This document shows positions 21,384 through 34,031 of a stretch of 64,000 bases of DNA, piece after piece; position 1 is the first letter of the stretch, and the number at the start of each line of letters is the position of its first letter. This DNA comes from Heterohyrax brucei (Eukaryota > Chordata > Mammalia > Hyracoidea > Procaviidae): contig CM053143.1 in assembly GCA_028571685.1 (NCBI GenBank), positions 159,954,329 to 160,018,328 on the forward strand, in the 5' to 3' direction. A model generated the notes under the pieces. That model was not told the origin of the DNA. It was given only the letters and a program-made list of their open reading frames with translations, and did not search any database. The translations under genes and the position numbers were made by a program.

Positions 21384-22030
21384 CAGATTGCATATTGTAC
21401 AAGACATGAATAAAATTCATAGGGGGGGAAATATTACCTGGATGTATTTTTAATCTTTTATCTTTCTTCAGTTTTTTGCTTTGATATATTAAGATGCTCA
21501 GGGAAAATTTTCTTGTTAAATACATCCTGATTTCAGTACACTAGGAAGTTAGGGGGCCTATTTATAATCTCGTGGGTAATTTTCAGTAGTTTGAGGTTGG
21601 GCTAAAAGATGGTAACTTAAAACAGAAGCTGTTTTATTCTCCAAGATGACATTTTGAAATTTAGTGATTTGGACAGGAGAAAACATCTGGTTGTGTAAGA
21701 TGCAAGATAGCATGTAGCTTTTGATTTTCTTTAGAAAAGGTGAGCCAAGCCAGCCAAGTACCTTGGAGTAAACTTAAAAAAATAAAAATAAAAGTTATTA
21801 CAACCAGAGATTTGGGAAAGTTTTTAAATTAAAAATTATAATTGGTTTGGTTGTAACCCTTTGTCTAGCTCTATATACTTAAAATCACAAAATTATCCCT
21901 AAAAATATAACTATTTGAACATATGACCATGCATTATTCAATAGTGCTATATGGTAAAAAGATGAATTACATTTCATCTAGGTTTTGATCAGGTAAATGA
22001 GATAAAATATAATAAAAGAGGGGAGCACCA
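21384..22030. other. Unassigned; possible micro-SINE at 21739
   Basis: Mostly unrecognised AT-rich DNA. At about 21739-21766 gccaagccagccaagtacct occurs, resembling the micro-AfroSINE tail, without a clear TSD. Confidence 0.4.
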
Positions 22031-22034
22031 AGGT

Positions 22035-22230
22035 CAGGAACATGTTCTCTAGAACTAGAATCTGGGTTCCAATAATAGCCCCACCAGGATTTGGAAAAGT
22101 TATTAAAATCTCTCAGTGCCTATGAGTTAAATGATGCTATGTTACAGAGTTGATGTGAGAATTTAATGTGTTCAGAACAATTTCTGGTACATAAATAGTA
22201 TTTTATGAGTGTTAACTACTATTACTTTGT
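22035..22230 (+). repeat. MIR SINE
   Basis: Follows the MIR order on the plus strand: agaactagaatctgggttcc, gttattaaaatctctcagtg, gagttgatgtgagaatttaa, gttcagaacaatttctggta, cataaatagtattttatg. Diverged, as expected for an ancient mammalian-wide SINE. Confidence 0.8.
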
Positions 22231-22840
22231 ACTGAAACTGAATTCCTAAATGTACAAGTATAAATATCTAATTGGAGTAACTAAGCAAGACATCAAAAGC
22301 AATCAAAATGTACTACTGTTTGTTTACAATTTTGCTCAAATTTATGGCTGGACTCTGCTCCTATTCACCAGAAATTAGGTCATTATCTTGAAATAAAAAC
22401 TCACCTCTACTTGTCCTTAACCCGTTTTAAATTATTTACTTATGGGGTTATCTAATTAAAACCTGAGTTTCCTCAATATAGAATACCTTTCATAGGGGTT
22501 GTGTCCAGTTCTGTTTTGATAGTTTTTATCATTGTTGCCAGTTTTTTTACCTTATGCTACAGAGAATTTCAGAGAATCATCTTTGAATAAGTTATACAAT
22601 AATAACAATGACACTTAGGTCACACTTAAATATGACAACTACTGTTTACAATATTAATTCAACTACTGTGCTTTAGATCACTCTCATGCAAAATCTGATA
22701 ATACACACTGTCATATACCAGAATAGTTGAGATGTTAAAAAAAAGTACTTTAGATGAAGTTTATGGAATCTATCAGTTTCTCATTTAACAGTTAGTATAC
22801 TTATTGTTTTATGACATTGGTTAACAGCTCCACAATGGGT
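22231..22840. other. No recognised feature
   Basis: AT-rich sequence with no supported feature. Confidence 0.35.
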
Positions 22841-23700
22841 CCACATCCTCCCTTCTCTATATTGGGCTCCCTGTTACCAGCTTTGCTGTTCCCTCCTGTC
22901 TTCTAGTCCTTGCCCCAGGGCTGGTGTGACTGTTTAGTCCCATTTTATTTTATAAGTCTGTCAATCTTCGGCTGAAGAGTGAACCTCAGGAGGTTGACTT
23001 ATTCTGCTTCTCTCTGACTGCAATCTCTTGACCAGGAGGAAATTCCTTAGGCCCTGACTTTTTAGATTCACTTTCTCCACCCCACCACCCCTATAGCTGG
23101 TTCCCTGAATGCCATTTGTTTTTATTTTTTCCTTACCTCCAACAGCCTCCACGTAGAAAAAGCAATTCCAACTAGAGACAAATGACACTCAGGGAATCAG
23201 CCAGAGAGGTGGAAGAGCGAGGTTAGGAAAGAGTATATCACCAGTTACCAGGTAATCTGTGTCCAGCTGGGAGCTCCTGAAGGTCCCTTTGAGTACTCCC
23301 CTGCTAATCTCCCTTGTGGGTGGGTTGCATCTGAATATCATGGACACTGCAGTTCCCAGCGAGCTGAGCCACCGCAGCTAGCCAGGATGCCTCAGAGGTA
23401 AAACAAAAGGGAGTAGTTGGGGGTGGGGGGAGCATGTCTTGCTGGTTACCAGGTTCTTAGTATTCTGATGAGATTTCTATGGAACTGTTTTCCTACACTG
23501 CCTGTCTGTTGACCACAGACAGGAGTTCAAGACGGAGAATACCTGTTGGGTTAGCTAATAGGAGGCTTCCTCTTGTAGCTCTTCTCATTCTCTCTTCTCT
23601 GTCAGTTTCTTATTCCATTTGGGATTTGGCTGGGATGCTTATCTCTTCCGTTGATACTTTGGGTTCTATGATCAATGTTTGCTGCTGCTTCACTTAGTTT
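22841..23700. other. GC-richer unassigned block
   Basis: Base composition rises here compared with its neighbours (for example ggggtggggggagcatg at 23421). It includes ORFs of 75 codons (minus, 22961-23188) and 72 codons (plus, 23479-23697) with no recognisable family. It is most likely the remnant of an ancient transposon or LTR, because it has the texture of repeat sequence (ggttaccaggttcttag, gacaggagttcaagacggag). An exon cannot be excluded by eye. Confidence 0.35.
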
Positions 23701-24639
23701 ATGTATATATATATGTTATTATTATGATGATGATTGAATGAAAATCTATATTCCCCTGTAAATTTGCATGGCCACCTATATACATCTCCCAATGCTCTCC
23801 CTGCCCAGTGACAGCACATTCTTTCTCTCAGCTCCATACATGTCCTATCCTTCCAACAATCTCCTATCTCCTCCTCTCTACCCTCTCCCCTACATCCAGT
23901 AAGAGGTCAGCAGGATGACATCCTATAGATGTATAGAACCATAAAGTGCACACATGATATGGTCACTCTATGTCACCAAGTCCAATCCATTCCTGTCAGA
24001 GAGTTGAACTCCATTATGATTAATGGACAGGGGCAGCATCAGGGCCAGAGGCCATGCTCCCAGGGGAACACCGAGTTCCCTGGACCATGAATAGTGGTCT
24101 TCTAGTGGAGATCTCAGGATGTACCCCCTTTTATTCCTGTGTTGACAGTGAGACTCAACTTTGTGAGCTCCATCATCGCTATCACTGGTGGTGGCTGGGC
24201 ACCATCGGGTTCTTCTGGTCACAAGTAGATGTAGTCACCCATGCACATGGGTCTCTCTGTCTTCTAGGTTCTCTTTCCCCCATGTTGTTTTGGTCCTTGG
24301 TGATCATCTGTTCCTGTTGAGTTGGGACCATTTGCTGTACCCTCAGACGGCAGCTTGGCAGCTTTTAAAAACCCAGACACGTCTCACCAATGTGGGGTGC
24401 AGAGGGCTCTCTTAGCAAACCACTAACTGTACCAATTGGCCTCTTTTTCCCCTGTAAGCATGGTCCCCAGCCCCCCACCCCAGTTACTCTGTCCTTGTAA
24501 TATTGGGTTAAGATGGGAGAAGTAATCATGTTATGTTGAAATCCAGTTAAAATTGATCTTCTTTCTAATGCGTGCTATCACAGATTTCACCCAACCAAAT
24601 TTATATCAACTGTCTAATCTAAACCCTCCCATCCTTGCC

Positions 24640-27600
24640 AGCCCTCCCTCCCTATACTTGCAGGCTTCAGAGTCTTTTCTCCTATATATGAATCTGTTTT
24701 TAAGTTTTTATTGTAGGGGTCTCATATAACATTTGTTCTTTTGTCACTTACTACTTTCACTCAGCATAATGTCCTCCAATTGAAACCAGGTTATGAGATA
24801 TTTCCTAAAATCCTCATTGTTCTTTATCATTGCATAATGTTCCATTGAGTATTTATACCATACTTTACCTGTCTATTCTTCTGTTGTTGGGCACCTGGGC
24901 TGATTCCATCTTTTTGCTATTGTGGACTGTGCTGCAATAAACACTCATGTGCATATATCGGTTGATGTGAATGGCCTTGATTCTGTAGGGTATATTTTGA
25001 GCAGTGGAATTACTGGCTCAAATGGTATATCTATACTCAGTTTTTTAAGGAAGTTCCAGATTACTTTCCAAAGAGGGTACACCATTTTGAAATTCCACCA
25101 GTAGTGTAGGAGAGTTCCAATTTCTCCATAGCCTCTCCAGCATTTGTTGTTTTGTGGTTTTTGGATCATGGCCAACTTGTTGGGCTGAGATGGTATCTCA
25201 TTGTAGTTTTGATTTGAATTTCTTTAATAGCTGAGGATCATGACTCCTGGATCTCCTCTTTAGAGAAAGGTCTGTCCATGTCCTTTGCCTATCGCATAAT
25301 TGGATGATTTATCTTTTTCTTATTGATATTTTGTAGTACCTTATAGATTATGGAGATCAGGTATCACTCTGACATACAGTTGCCAATTTTTTTTTCCCCC
25401 CATTCTGTAAGTGGCCTTTTAATTCTATTAATAAAGACTTTGGATGAGCAAAAGTGGTTGATTCTTTGTAGTTCCCATTTATCTATTTTCTCTTCTATTG
25501 TTTGTGGTGTGTTTGACAGATTTTGAAGTCTGTCTACATTGTGTATTAAAACTTCCATTGTTGTTCCTATATTTTCTTGGTTGAACTTTATCATTTTAGT
25601 TTTGATGTTTAGGTCTTTTATCCAGTTTGAGTTGGTTTTTGTATAAAGTGTAAGATGTGGGTCTTGTTTCAATGTTTTGCGGATAGATATCCAATTTTGC
25701 CAGACCATTTGTTGAAGAGATTGTTTTTACCCAATTTTAATATCCTATGGCCTTTGTCAAATATCAACTGTTCATAGGAAGATGGTGTCATCTCTGGGGT
25801 CTCAATTTTGTTCCATTTATCTGTCTCTTTTTCTACCAGTACCAGGCTGTTTGACTACTGTGGCTGTGTAGTAGGTTCTAAAGTCCGGTAGTGAGAGGTC
25901 TCCCACTATGTTCCTCTTCTTCAGTAGTGCTTTACATACCTGGTCCTTCTTCTGTTTCCAAACAAATTTGGTGATTTGTTTCTCCATCTCATTAAAAAAT
26001 GTCCCTGGAATTTGTGTTGGAATTACATTATATAAGTAGATTGTTTTGGGTAAAGCAGACATTTTTACAATGTTAAGTCTTCCTATCCATGAGCAGGGTA
26101 GGTTTCTCCATTGATGAAAGTCTCTCTCAGTTTTTTGAAGTAAGATTTTGTAGTCCTCTTTGTAAAGGTCCGTTATTTCTCTGGTTAGATTTATTCCTAG
26201 GTACATTATCTTTGTAGGGGCTATAGTAAATGGTATTGAGTTGGTGATTTCTTCCCAATAGTCTCGTTGTTGGTATAAAGGAGTCCCACTGATTTACTTC
26301 TGTTTATCTTGTTTCCTGAGACTTTGCTAAACTCTTCTATCAGTTTGAGTAGTTTACTTATGGATTATTTAGGATTCTCTGTGTATACAATCATGTCATC
26401 TGCAAATAGGGAGATTTTTACTTCTTTGCTTCTTTACTTCTTTGCAGACACCATTTATTTCTTGGTTTTGTCTAATTGCTCTGGCTAGAACTTCTAGTCC
26501 AATGTTGAATAGGAGAGGTGAGACGAGGCATCTTTGTCTAGTTTCCATTCTCAAGGGAAATTGTTTCATCCTCTCTCTATTCAGGATGACATAGGCAGTT
26601 GGCTTTGAATAAATGGCCCTTGTTACACTGAGGAATTTGCCATCTGTTCCTATTTTGCTGAGAGTTTTTAGCATGAATGGGTGTTGGACTTTATCAATGC
26701 CTTTTCTGCATCAATTGACAAGATCAGGTGATTCTTGTCTTTTGTGATATTTATGTAGTTGATCATGTTAATTGTTTTTCTGATGCTAAACCAGCCTTTC
26801 ATCCCTGGTATGAATCCAACTTGATCATGACTGATTATTTTCTGGATATGTTGTTGTATTCCATTGGCAAGAATTTCATGGAAGAGTTTTGCACCTAGAT
26901 TCATGAGTGATACTGGTCTGTAGTTCTCCTTTTTGGTTGGGTCTTTCCCTGGCTTTGGTACTAGGTTTATGCTGGTTTCATAGAATGAATTCGGGACTAT
27001 TCTATCCCTTTCTGTATTGTGAAATAGTCTCAGTAATATTGGAGATAACTCTTCTCTAAAAGCTTTGTAGAATTCTGCAGTGAAGCCATCTGGGCCCAGG
27101 CTTTTTTTGGTTAGTAGTTTTTGGATGACTTTTTCAATTCCTTCTTTTGCGATGGGTTTATTAAGTTGTTCTGCTTCACATTGTGATAATTTTGGTAGGT
27201 GACATGAATCAAGAAATTTGTCCATTTCCTCTATGTTTTCAAATTTGTTAGAGTACAGTCTTTCATAATATTCTATTATGATATTTTTTATTTCTGTTGA
27301 ATCCATTATGACAACTCCCCTCTCATTTCTTAGTTGGGTTATTTGTTTTCTTTCCTCTTTTTCTTTAGTAAGCTTAGCCAGTGGTTTGTCAATTTTGTTG
27401 ACATTTTAAAAAAACCGCTTTTGGTCTTCTCAATTTGTTCAATTGTTCTTCTATTCTCTAATTCATTTAGTTCTGCTCTAATCTTTATGATCTGTTTTCT
27501 TCTGGTACCTGAGGGATTCTTCTGTTGTTCTCTCTCTACTTGTTCAAGCTGTTGGGTTAGTTTTTTGCTTTGGTTTCTTTCTTTCTTCCAGATGTGTGAA

Positions 27601-28420
27601 TTTACGTAGATTAATGGACCTCTGAGCACTGCTTGGCTGTATCCCATAGGTTCTGGCAGGAAGTGTTTTCGTTCTCGTTGGAATCCATCAGTTTCTTCAT
27701 TTCATTCTTGATTTCTTCTAGAACCCATGGGTTTTCGAGCAAGATGTTGTTCAGTTTCCATGAGTTCCACTTTCTGTCTATGCTTTTTCTGCTATTGATT
27801 TAGACTTTTAGTGCTTTATCATTGGAGAAGATTCTTTGCATTAATTCAGTAGTATGGATTTTGCTGAGAGTTGCTTTATGTCCTAACACATGGTCTGTTT
27901 TGGAGAATGTTCCATGTGCATTGGAGAAGAAGGTGTAGTTGTCCCAGTGGGTAGGAAGTACTGTATATGTCGATGAGGTCTAGTTGGTTAATTGTGACAA
28001 TAAGGTCTTCTGTGTCTTGACTAAGCTTTTTTCTAGATGATCTGTCCAGTACTGAGAGGGGAGTGTTGAAGGGTCCCACCATTGTTGTGGAGTGATCTAT
28101 CTCATTTTTTAGTGTAGTCAGTGTTTCTTTGAGTGTTCTATTACGAGGTGCATAAATATTTGATATTGTTAAGTCCTACCTTTTTATTGAACCTTTCGGC
28201 AATAGCATCCATCCTTGTCCTCGATGGTGGATTTTACATGAAAACTATTTTGTCTGAGATTAGAATTGTCAGATCTGCTCTTTTTTGTGTGTTGTTAGCT
28301 TGAGATATATTCTTTCATCTTTTAATTTTCAGTTTGTTCATATATTTAAGTCTAAGTTGAGTATCTTGTAGGCAACATATGGATGGGTCATGTCTTTGGA
28401 TCCAAGATGTCACTCGATGT
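24640..28420 (-). pseudogene. L1 ORF2 (endonuclease and reverse transcriptase), disrupted
   Basis: ORF2p nicks target DNA and copies L1 RNA. On the minus strand, the endonuclease region near 27880-28250 reads VGPFNTPLSVLDRSSRKK, where the conserved GDFN motif has lost its Asp to Pro. RT appears at 26668-27306 with [33 protein letters not shown] and motif [12 protein letters not shown]. It then shifts frame, with LFADD (motif C) around 26386-26402. The C-terminal pieces lie at 25817-26206, 25364-25708 and 24945-25175 (LWKVIWNFLKKLSIDIPFEP). At least five open segments in different frames show multiple frameshifts and stops. Confidence 0.88.
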
Positions 28421-28551
28421 CTCTTTACTGCAGTGTTCAGTCCATGATCACTGTATCATTTCTTTCACTATTATAGCTTTGATGGAGTTTGGAGCCTTCT
28501 CTGAGTAGGTTTCTGGGTGATATGTCCTCTATTTTCTTCTAAAATATAAAG

Positions 28552-29442
28552 TTAGTAGTTTTGTTCTTCCAAGCCAAGAGATCCTGTCAGTATTTCCTGT
28601 AGCTTTGATTTGGTTTTCACAAAGCCTCTGAGTTTCTGTTTATCTGCAAATGTCTTGATTTCATTTTCATATTTCACAAATAGTTTTGCAGGATATATAT
28701 TTCTTGGTTTGAATTTATTCTCTTTCAAGACTTTGAATGTGTCATGCCACTGTCTCCATGCCAGCATCATTTCTACTGAGAAATTCAACAAAAGCATACA
28801 GAGTTTGCCTCTGAATGTCAGCTTTGGTTTGAGTCTTGCTGCCTTTAAGAGTTTCTGCTTGGGTTTCATTTTGTTAAGCTTGAGAATAATATGTCTTGGA
28901 GTCTTTCTTTTAAATTAAGAGGTATTCAATATGCATCTCCGATATCTATATTCTCTTCTGTCCTGGGAAGTTTTCTGTCAGCAGCTCAGCAACAATACTC
29001 TCTGTGTTCTCAGGTGTCCCTCTCTGTTCAGAAACTCCAATGAATCATAGATTGTTCCCTGTAATAGAGTTCCACAAGCTTCTTAATACGTCTTCGTTTT
29101 TCTTGTTTCTTTTTTCCGATTTCTCCTCATAGATGTTGGAGTCAGTCGCTCTGTCTTCCAAGTCCAAAATCCTCTTTTCCATTTGTTCCATTCTGTTTTC
29201 TTGGCTTTGAATTGAAGTTTGTATCTCTTTAATTCTGTTCTTGATCTGTTGGATTTCAGAGTACTAGTGTTCTATTAGATCGAACAGCTTGCTTAATTTT
29301 TCATTTTGCTCTACTGCATTTTGTATAAGGTCTAGAAGGGCTTTCTATGTAATCCTTGTGTGTTCACCTTCCGATAGTTTCAGAAAGGTTTTTTCGTCTG
29401 GGATTTTTTTGGTTGTTTCCTTTGGGGGCCTTCTGAAGCCAT
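28552..29442 (-). pseudogene. L1 ORF1, disrupted
   Basis: From the ATG complement at 29440-29442 down to the stop after SLGLEEQNY. The last 106 codons are open (28552-28869) and closely match the ORF1 end at 13442-13759. Upstream there are in-frame stops at the positions equivalent to ACA-TAG, CTA-TGA and TAT-TGA of the other copy, plus an extra TAG (in the tract gaacactagtactctg, read on the minus strand) and at least one small indel. The coiled-coil region (QMEKRILDLEDRAT type) is recognisable. Confidence 0.85.
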
Positions 29443-30390
29443 GTGTGATTTCTTGATAATGCTTCTCTCCAGAGTTTGTTGCTTTTGGGGCATCATGTGA
29501 GTCAATCGAGGCTGGGAGAGATGCTGTGAGGCTGGAACTCAGTTGTTTCTCTAGGCCATCTTAAATGGAAAGGTAAAAGGTACATGACAATTTCCAAAGT
29601 CAGTCAGGTTTTCAGGTATATATGTCCCTCTTCCCAGCTGGCAAAGTAAGCACCTCTATATTGAACCCCAGATGTTATAAACTAGTTCAAAATACAGGAA
29701 GGCTACTGCCCTGCTGGTTTCTGCTTTTGGGCCCCAGCCATACGTGACACTGTGTAGAATACTGATTTTCTGCCAAAAAAGTGCTCTCCTCCGGGCAGGC
29801 ACTGCCTGCCCATCTAGGAATTAAGTCCCACTGAGGATTCTGTATGGGTGTATCTGCCTCCCAGTGGAACAAGGTGGCATCCTATCCAAGCTCCTCACCT
29901 GTCTTGGCACAGGCTACTCAATGGTGGAGGAGGAAAGAGGGGTCAAAGATGCCTAGATGCACAGTGTCCAAAGCTGGGCTCTCAAAATATGACAATTTCA
30001 CCTGCCGATCCCACGAGCAATGTGTCTGTGATTAGCTGCTAGACAAGTCCCAGCTCTACCTGCTGGCTAAGACAGAGACAAAAAGTTAAAATGGTGAGTT
30101 ACCTTTGGTCTATTAAATCCAGCACTCACCAAGAATAGGGGTCAGTGAAAGAGAGAAAGTTTTCCATTCAGTGGTATGAAGTCCAAATTAACAGCCCTAT
30201 GCCATGTTCTAGGGCTCACTAGGTATCCACAAGACTCCATTTAACTACCATTTCAGGTCTTGGTTTCCAGAGGGATTTAGGGAGACTGTGTTTAGTCCAT
30301 CATCTTGACTCAGTCTCCCAGTTTTTTTTTTTGATTGTTGGTGTGGAGGGATGGCCTGGAGCTTCTGTATTATGACACCATGTTGGCCAG

Positions 30391-30920
30391 AGGTAACAGT
30401 TCAGCTTTTTGTCCTACTTGAAAGCTAACTGATTATCCATACCTACTTTCATGGATCTTGGTAGGAGATATGAGACTCCAGGGTCAGAGATGAATCAATG
30501 ACAGTAATTAGTTAATCAGTAGCTTTAAGCTGGTTCTCTGGGTCTCAGTTTTCACAAGGTTGTGCAAAGATGGTAGGATGACATCTTTATTCATTAGTTT
30601 ATGTTACAAGGGAGAAACACTGGTTTTAAGTAATCTACATTTTTTATATGCATGTCTTCCTTTTGTTCTGAAAGGAGACATTCTCTTTATTACACTGGGT
30701 AATAGTTTAGGTTGTCCCTTGCTTTGGAGGGAAGCACTGTCTTTATTTTCCAAGGTTGAACACTGAACATCACACACAATCATCCTTGAAATATAATCTG
30801 GAACAGGAGGCAGTCAGTTTCTCACAAGGTAAGCAGAAATGTGAAAGACCTATGGAGGATTATTTCTCAACACTCAGGTTATAGGTTTTCTATGAGGGTT
30901 AACATGTAAAGTGTCTGTGT
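30391..30920. other. No recognised feature
   Basis: No confident repeat or exon. The 68-codon frame at 30560-30766 has no recognised similarity. Confidence 0.35.
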
Positions 30921-30921
30921 T

Positions 30922-31307
30922 GTTTTGCTATGTCTTCTGTAAACAAAATACCTCAACGTGAGTTGTTTTTTGTTTTTTTTTTTTTTTTTTAATCTGACAG
31001 ATCTGGAGGCTGTTAGTCCAAATTCAGGCTTAAGGCAAAGTCGTGCTTTCAGTTCCATCTGTGGGAAGATCCTTCCTTGTCTCTTACAATGCCTGATAAT
31101 CTAAGGCATTTCTCAGTATTCCTTGGCTTTCAGATATATTTTCACATATTCCTTTGTGCTTTTTTGTATTTATTCTTTTTTACAAGAACAGTGCATAGAC
31201 TAGTTCTGGTCTCAGTCTGCTCTAATATGGTCTCATGTGAACTAAGTAGCATCTTCAAAGACTGTTTTCAAACAGCTTCCTGTTCAAAAATATGTTCTTT
31301 AGGAGAT
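30922..31307 (-). repeat. Old MaLR-type LTR with internal poly-T
   Basis: Reversed LTR: tgctatgtcttctgtaaaca, gatctggaggctgttagtcc, tattccttggctttcagata, aacagcttcctgttcaaaaa. It is interrupted by a T run at 30968-30990, probably a small A-tailed insertion remnant or slippage. A second T run follows at 31312-31328. Confidence 0.6.
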
Positions 31308-31309
31308 AA

Positions 31310-31780
31310 GCTTTTTTTTTTTTTTTTTCGTAAGGCATCTTTCAATCTACAATAGTGTCAAAGACAAGATTTTATCAAAACAGATCTCGATACTGCAACA
31401 CAGATCACATAGGAAAGTGAGAACACTCAGGTTGTAAACAAATAACAATAAAAATAAACAATTTAGAATTAAGTAGGTGCAACCAGTTCTTAACCAGTCT
31501 TTGGTGATTTGGAAGACTTACTCTGAGGAAATCAAATTTAGTTTGAGATGTGAATCATGAGCAGAAATTAAGTAGGCAAATGATGTTGAAAGTGGAAAAC
31601 ATTCCAAGTACAGCAATCAGAAGTGTCTTAATACGCAACACGGAGTCTCTGGTGGAGCAGGAAAAATGTGAGTGACAAACAAACTCTAGTAACAAAACCA
31701 GACCAGACTTCATAGTCTGATAGACTAGAGAGTCCCCAGAATACATGTCCCTGGACACTTTGTTAGCCCAGAACTTGAAA
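31310..31780. other. No recognised feature
   Basis: Poly-T at 31312-31328 followed by unassigned AT-rich sequence. Confidence 0.35.
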
Positions 31781-31799
31781 CCAGTCTGGAAGCCAACTC

Positions 31800-32085
31800 C
31801 TCAGATAAAGATTGAACTGGTATAAAAGACATACTTTGGACATATTGTCAGGAAGGATCAGAAGCCCTGGAGAAAGACATCATGGTTGTTAGAGAGGAAG
31901 GTCAGCAAAACTATGGAAGATCCTTGATGACATGCACTGACACAGTGGCCAAAACAATGGGCTTAAGCATAAAGATGACTGTGGACATGGTGCTAGACTG
32001 GGCAGTTTTGTACTGTTGTGCACAGCATTACTATGAGTTGGAACCAACTTGACAACACCTAACAACAACAACAACAACAAAAGAC
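31800..32085 (+). repeat. RTE LINE 3' end
   Basis: Plus-strand 3' end: catactttggacatattgtc, tggagaaagacatcatggtt, ttgacaacacctaacaacaa. 5' truncated. It ends in (CAA)n at 32060-32081. Confidence 0.87.
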
Positions 32086-32089
32086 ATAA

Positions 32090-32362
32090 AATAATACTGA
32101 TCAAGAGTGTGCTTTTTGCTTTGGGTAGATACAGGAGACTAACTTGACATCTCCTGTCTAGATGTGAGATAAGACAGAGGGGGAAAGGAGCTGGGTCAAT
32201 GCACAGGAAATACAAGGTAGAGGACAAGAGTGTGCTGTCACATGGTGGAGAGAACAGCTAGGGTCACATGGCAGAGAGTGTACAAGTTTTTGTAAGAAAA
32301 ACTTAATCAAATTGTAAATTTTGGCTGAAAACATAATAATAATAATAATAAAACAAAAATTA
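32090..32362 (+). repeat. L1 3' UTR end
   Basis: It resembles the 3' end of the L1s here: gagtgtgctgtcacatggtg, gtgtacaagtttttgtaaga, then an (AAT)n/A-rich tail at 32334-32370. It sits directly after the RTE tail. The TSD is not clear. Confidence 0.6.
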
Positions 32363-32370
32363 AAAAAAAA

Positions 32371-34031
32371 AGAGAAGAAAAAGTGTCTTCACATGGAAGG
32401 AACACAGTAGTATCAAGAACTGAAAGCACACAGATATGGCATGAGTGCAGAGAAACCAGAAAAGAGAAGCAAAGTCTGAGGCTGCAGAACTGGATTAGTC
32501 CCACTGTGGAAAGCGATTTATTGGTTATGTCAGCATTTGGTCTTGATTCCACGGGCAATGAAGTGGTATAAGTGACAAAAGGCATACTTATCATGTGTGT
32601 CAAATCAACCAGGATTGTAACTCAGTTCATTTTATTCACTCAATCACTATTCTCCATTATTCACAGAAAACTAAGTGCATTACAAAGCCCAGCTGTTTCT
32701 TTCGCTGTTAGACTAAACTAGGTCAAAGTAACAATGTTCTCTTGAATAATTCAGGCACATTCAGATAAGTTTAAACCCAAGTATATTGGGGGGAAAAAAG
32801 AACTCCAAAGTGCTAATTACTCCCTGAAATTACACAGGAATTTTGTCATTTACTTTAAAAATAAATGGAAGTTAGAACTGCTTTCTCTTGGAAATGGTGG
32901 ATTATTTGTAGAAAAAAATGATGAATGATCTATTTTGATGCTGGAGACACAAGGAGAAAATGAGCTTTATCAACTAAGTTCTCCTTTTCCAATTTAAGTT
33001 GAGAAGTTAAAGAACCATGCAGATTGGAAGCAGTCTGGTTGAACAGGTTCTGCATTAGAGTCAGTGCTTTGAACAACTGCTGACTGCAGGAACTGTTGGA
33101 CAGGCTAAGTTTCGAATTTGTTTCAAAGCCTCTAGAGACAGAGAGAGTTTTATTATGTTAATTTAAGTCCACAGAGACTTCATTTCCCCTCATTATCTAA
33201 AAGTGAATACCCTAGAGTAATGCTCATCAGAGACAACAGAAGGGTAATATAGAATTTTAATAACAAATAGACATACAGCCAAACGAATGTAGGAGATGAG
33301 ATCTGTGCTTAATCACCCTGGAATAAAATATGGGCATTTTTATTTGCTATGTAGCATTTTTGAAGCAAAGGAAATCTTAATATTTTATCATAGTCCAAGT
33401 TCAAAGAAACAGAATTAAAAATATATATCTTATTACTTACGCACTCATATGCTCATTTTTTTTCTTTTTTTGCCCAGTTGTAGTATATACTTTGTGACAA
33501 CTACTCAATTGTTTTCCATGACACTTTGCCACCATAACTGAGACAGCTAGGAAGATTACAGACAGTTAAGAAGCAACTATAAATACATGATGAGACCATG
33601 AAAGAATTATTGAGGATATGTTGTTGGGCCTAAATTACCCCCAAACGAAGAATTTGAAGCTGCCACAAACTTCTGATGAATATATGTAGCAACAAGAAAA
33701 CGTTAAACTAAGCACTGGGTGGATGGGAAAGGAGGCAGGAGAGTAGTGAGCACCAGTATAAGACAACCAAAGTGGGAATTAAAAAAAAAAGGCATACTTT
33801 ATCCATTTGTATATGTGTAATTTCTGCCCATGATATTCTCTTAAGTGTTCTCTGTAGAATGATTAATGTTTAGATAGTTTTATGAGCGATATATTCTCGA
33901 CGGCACTTGGCTTGGCTGGCATTGTGATGTGTACACTATTAACAGATATTATTTGTCTTCTGAAAATACCCATATAAATAAACCAGATAAATCCAACAGG
34001 GCTATAAAATAGCACTATTACATATTAACTG
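32371..34031. other. Unassigned; possible micro-SINE at 33897
   Basis: AT-rich and largely unrecognised. At 33897-33920 the string cgacggcacttggcttggct occurs, the plus-sense AfroSINE 3' end with the GGCTTGGCT tail. No normal SINE body lies upstream. Confidence 0.45.

Larger units (their letters stand above)
23705..30390 (-). mobile_element. Near full-length L1, minus strand, inactive
   Basis: About 6.7 kb. The 3' end lies at 23705-23740 and the 3' UTR to about 24640, followed by ORF2, ORF1 and a 5' UTR. The 5' UTR passes gagactgagtcaagatgatg (near 30300) and may extend to about 30390. The 5' end matches the L1 at 11975 in block order. About 350 bp of the ORF1-ORF2 spacer present in that copy is missing here (near 28450-28470). 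Both ORFs carry stops or frameshifts, so it cannot move on its own. Confidence 0.9.

Noticed and set aside
26668..27306. 212-codon minus-strand ORF as a host gene
   Set aside because: It carries L1 reverse-transcriptase motifs and continues, frameshifted, into other L1 ORF2 segments.
28610..28918. 102-codon plus-strand ORF
   Set aside because: Antisense shadow of the minus-strand L1 ORF1.
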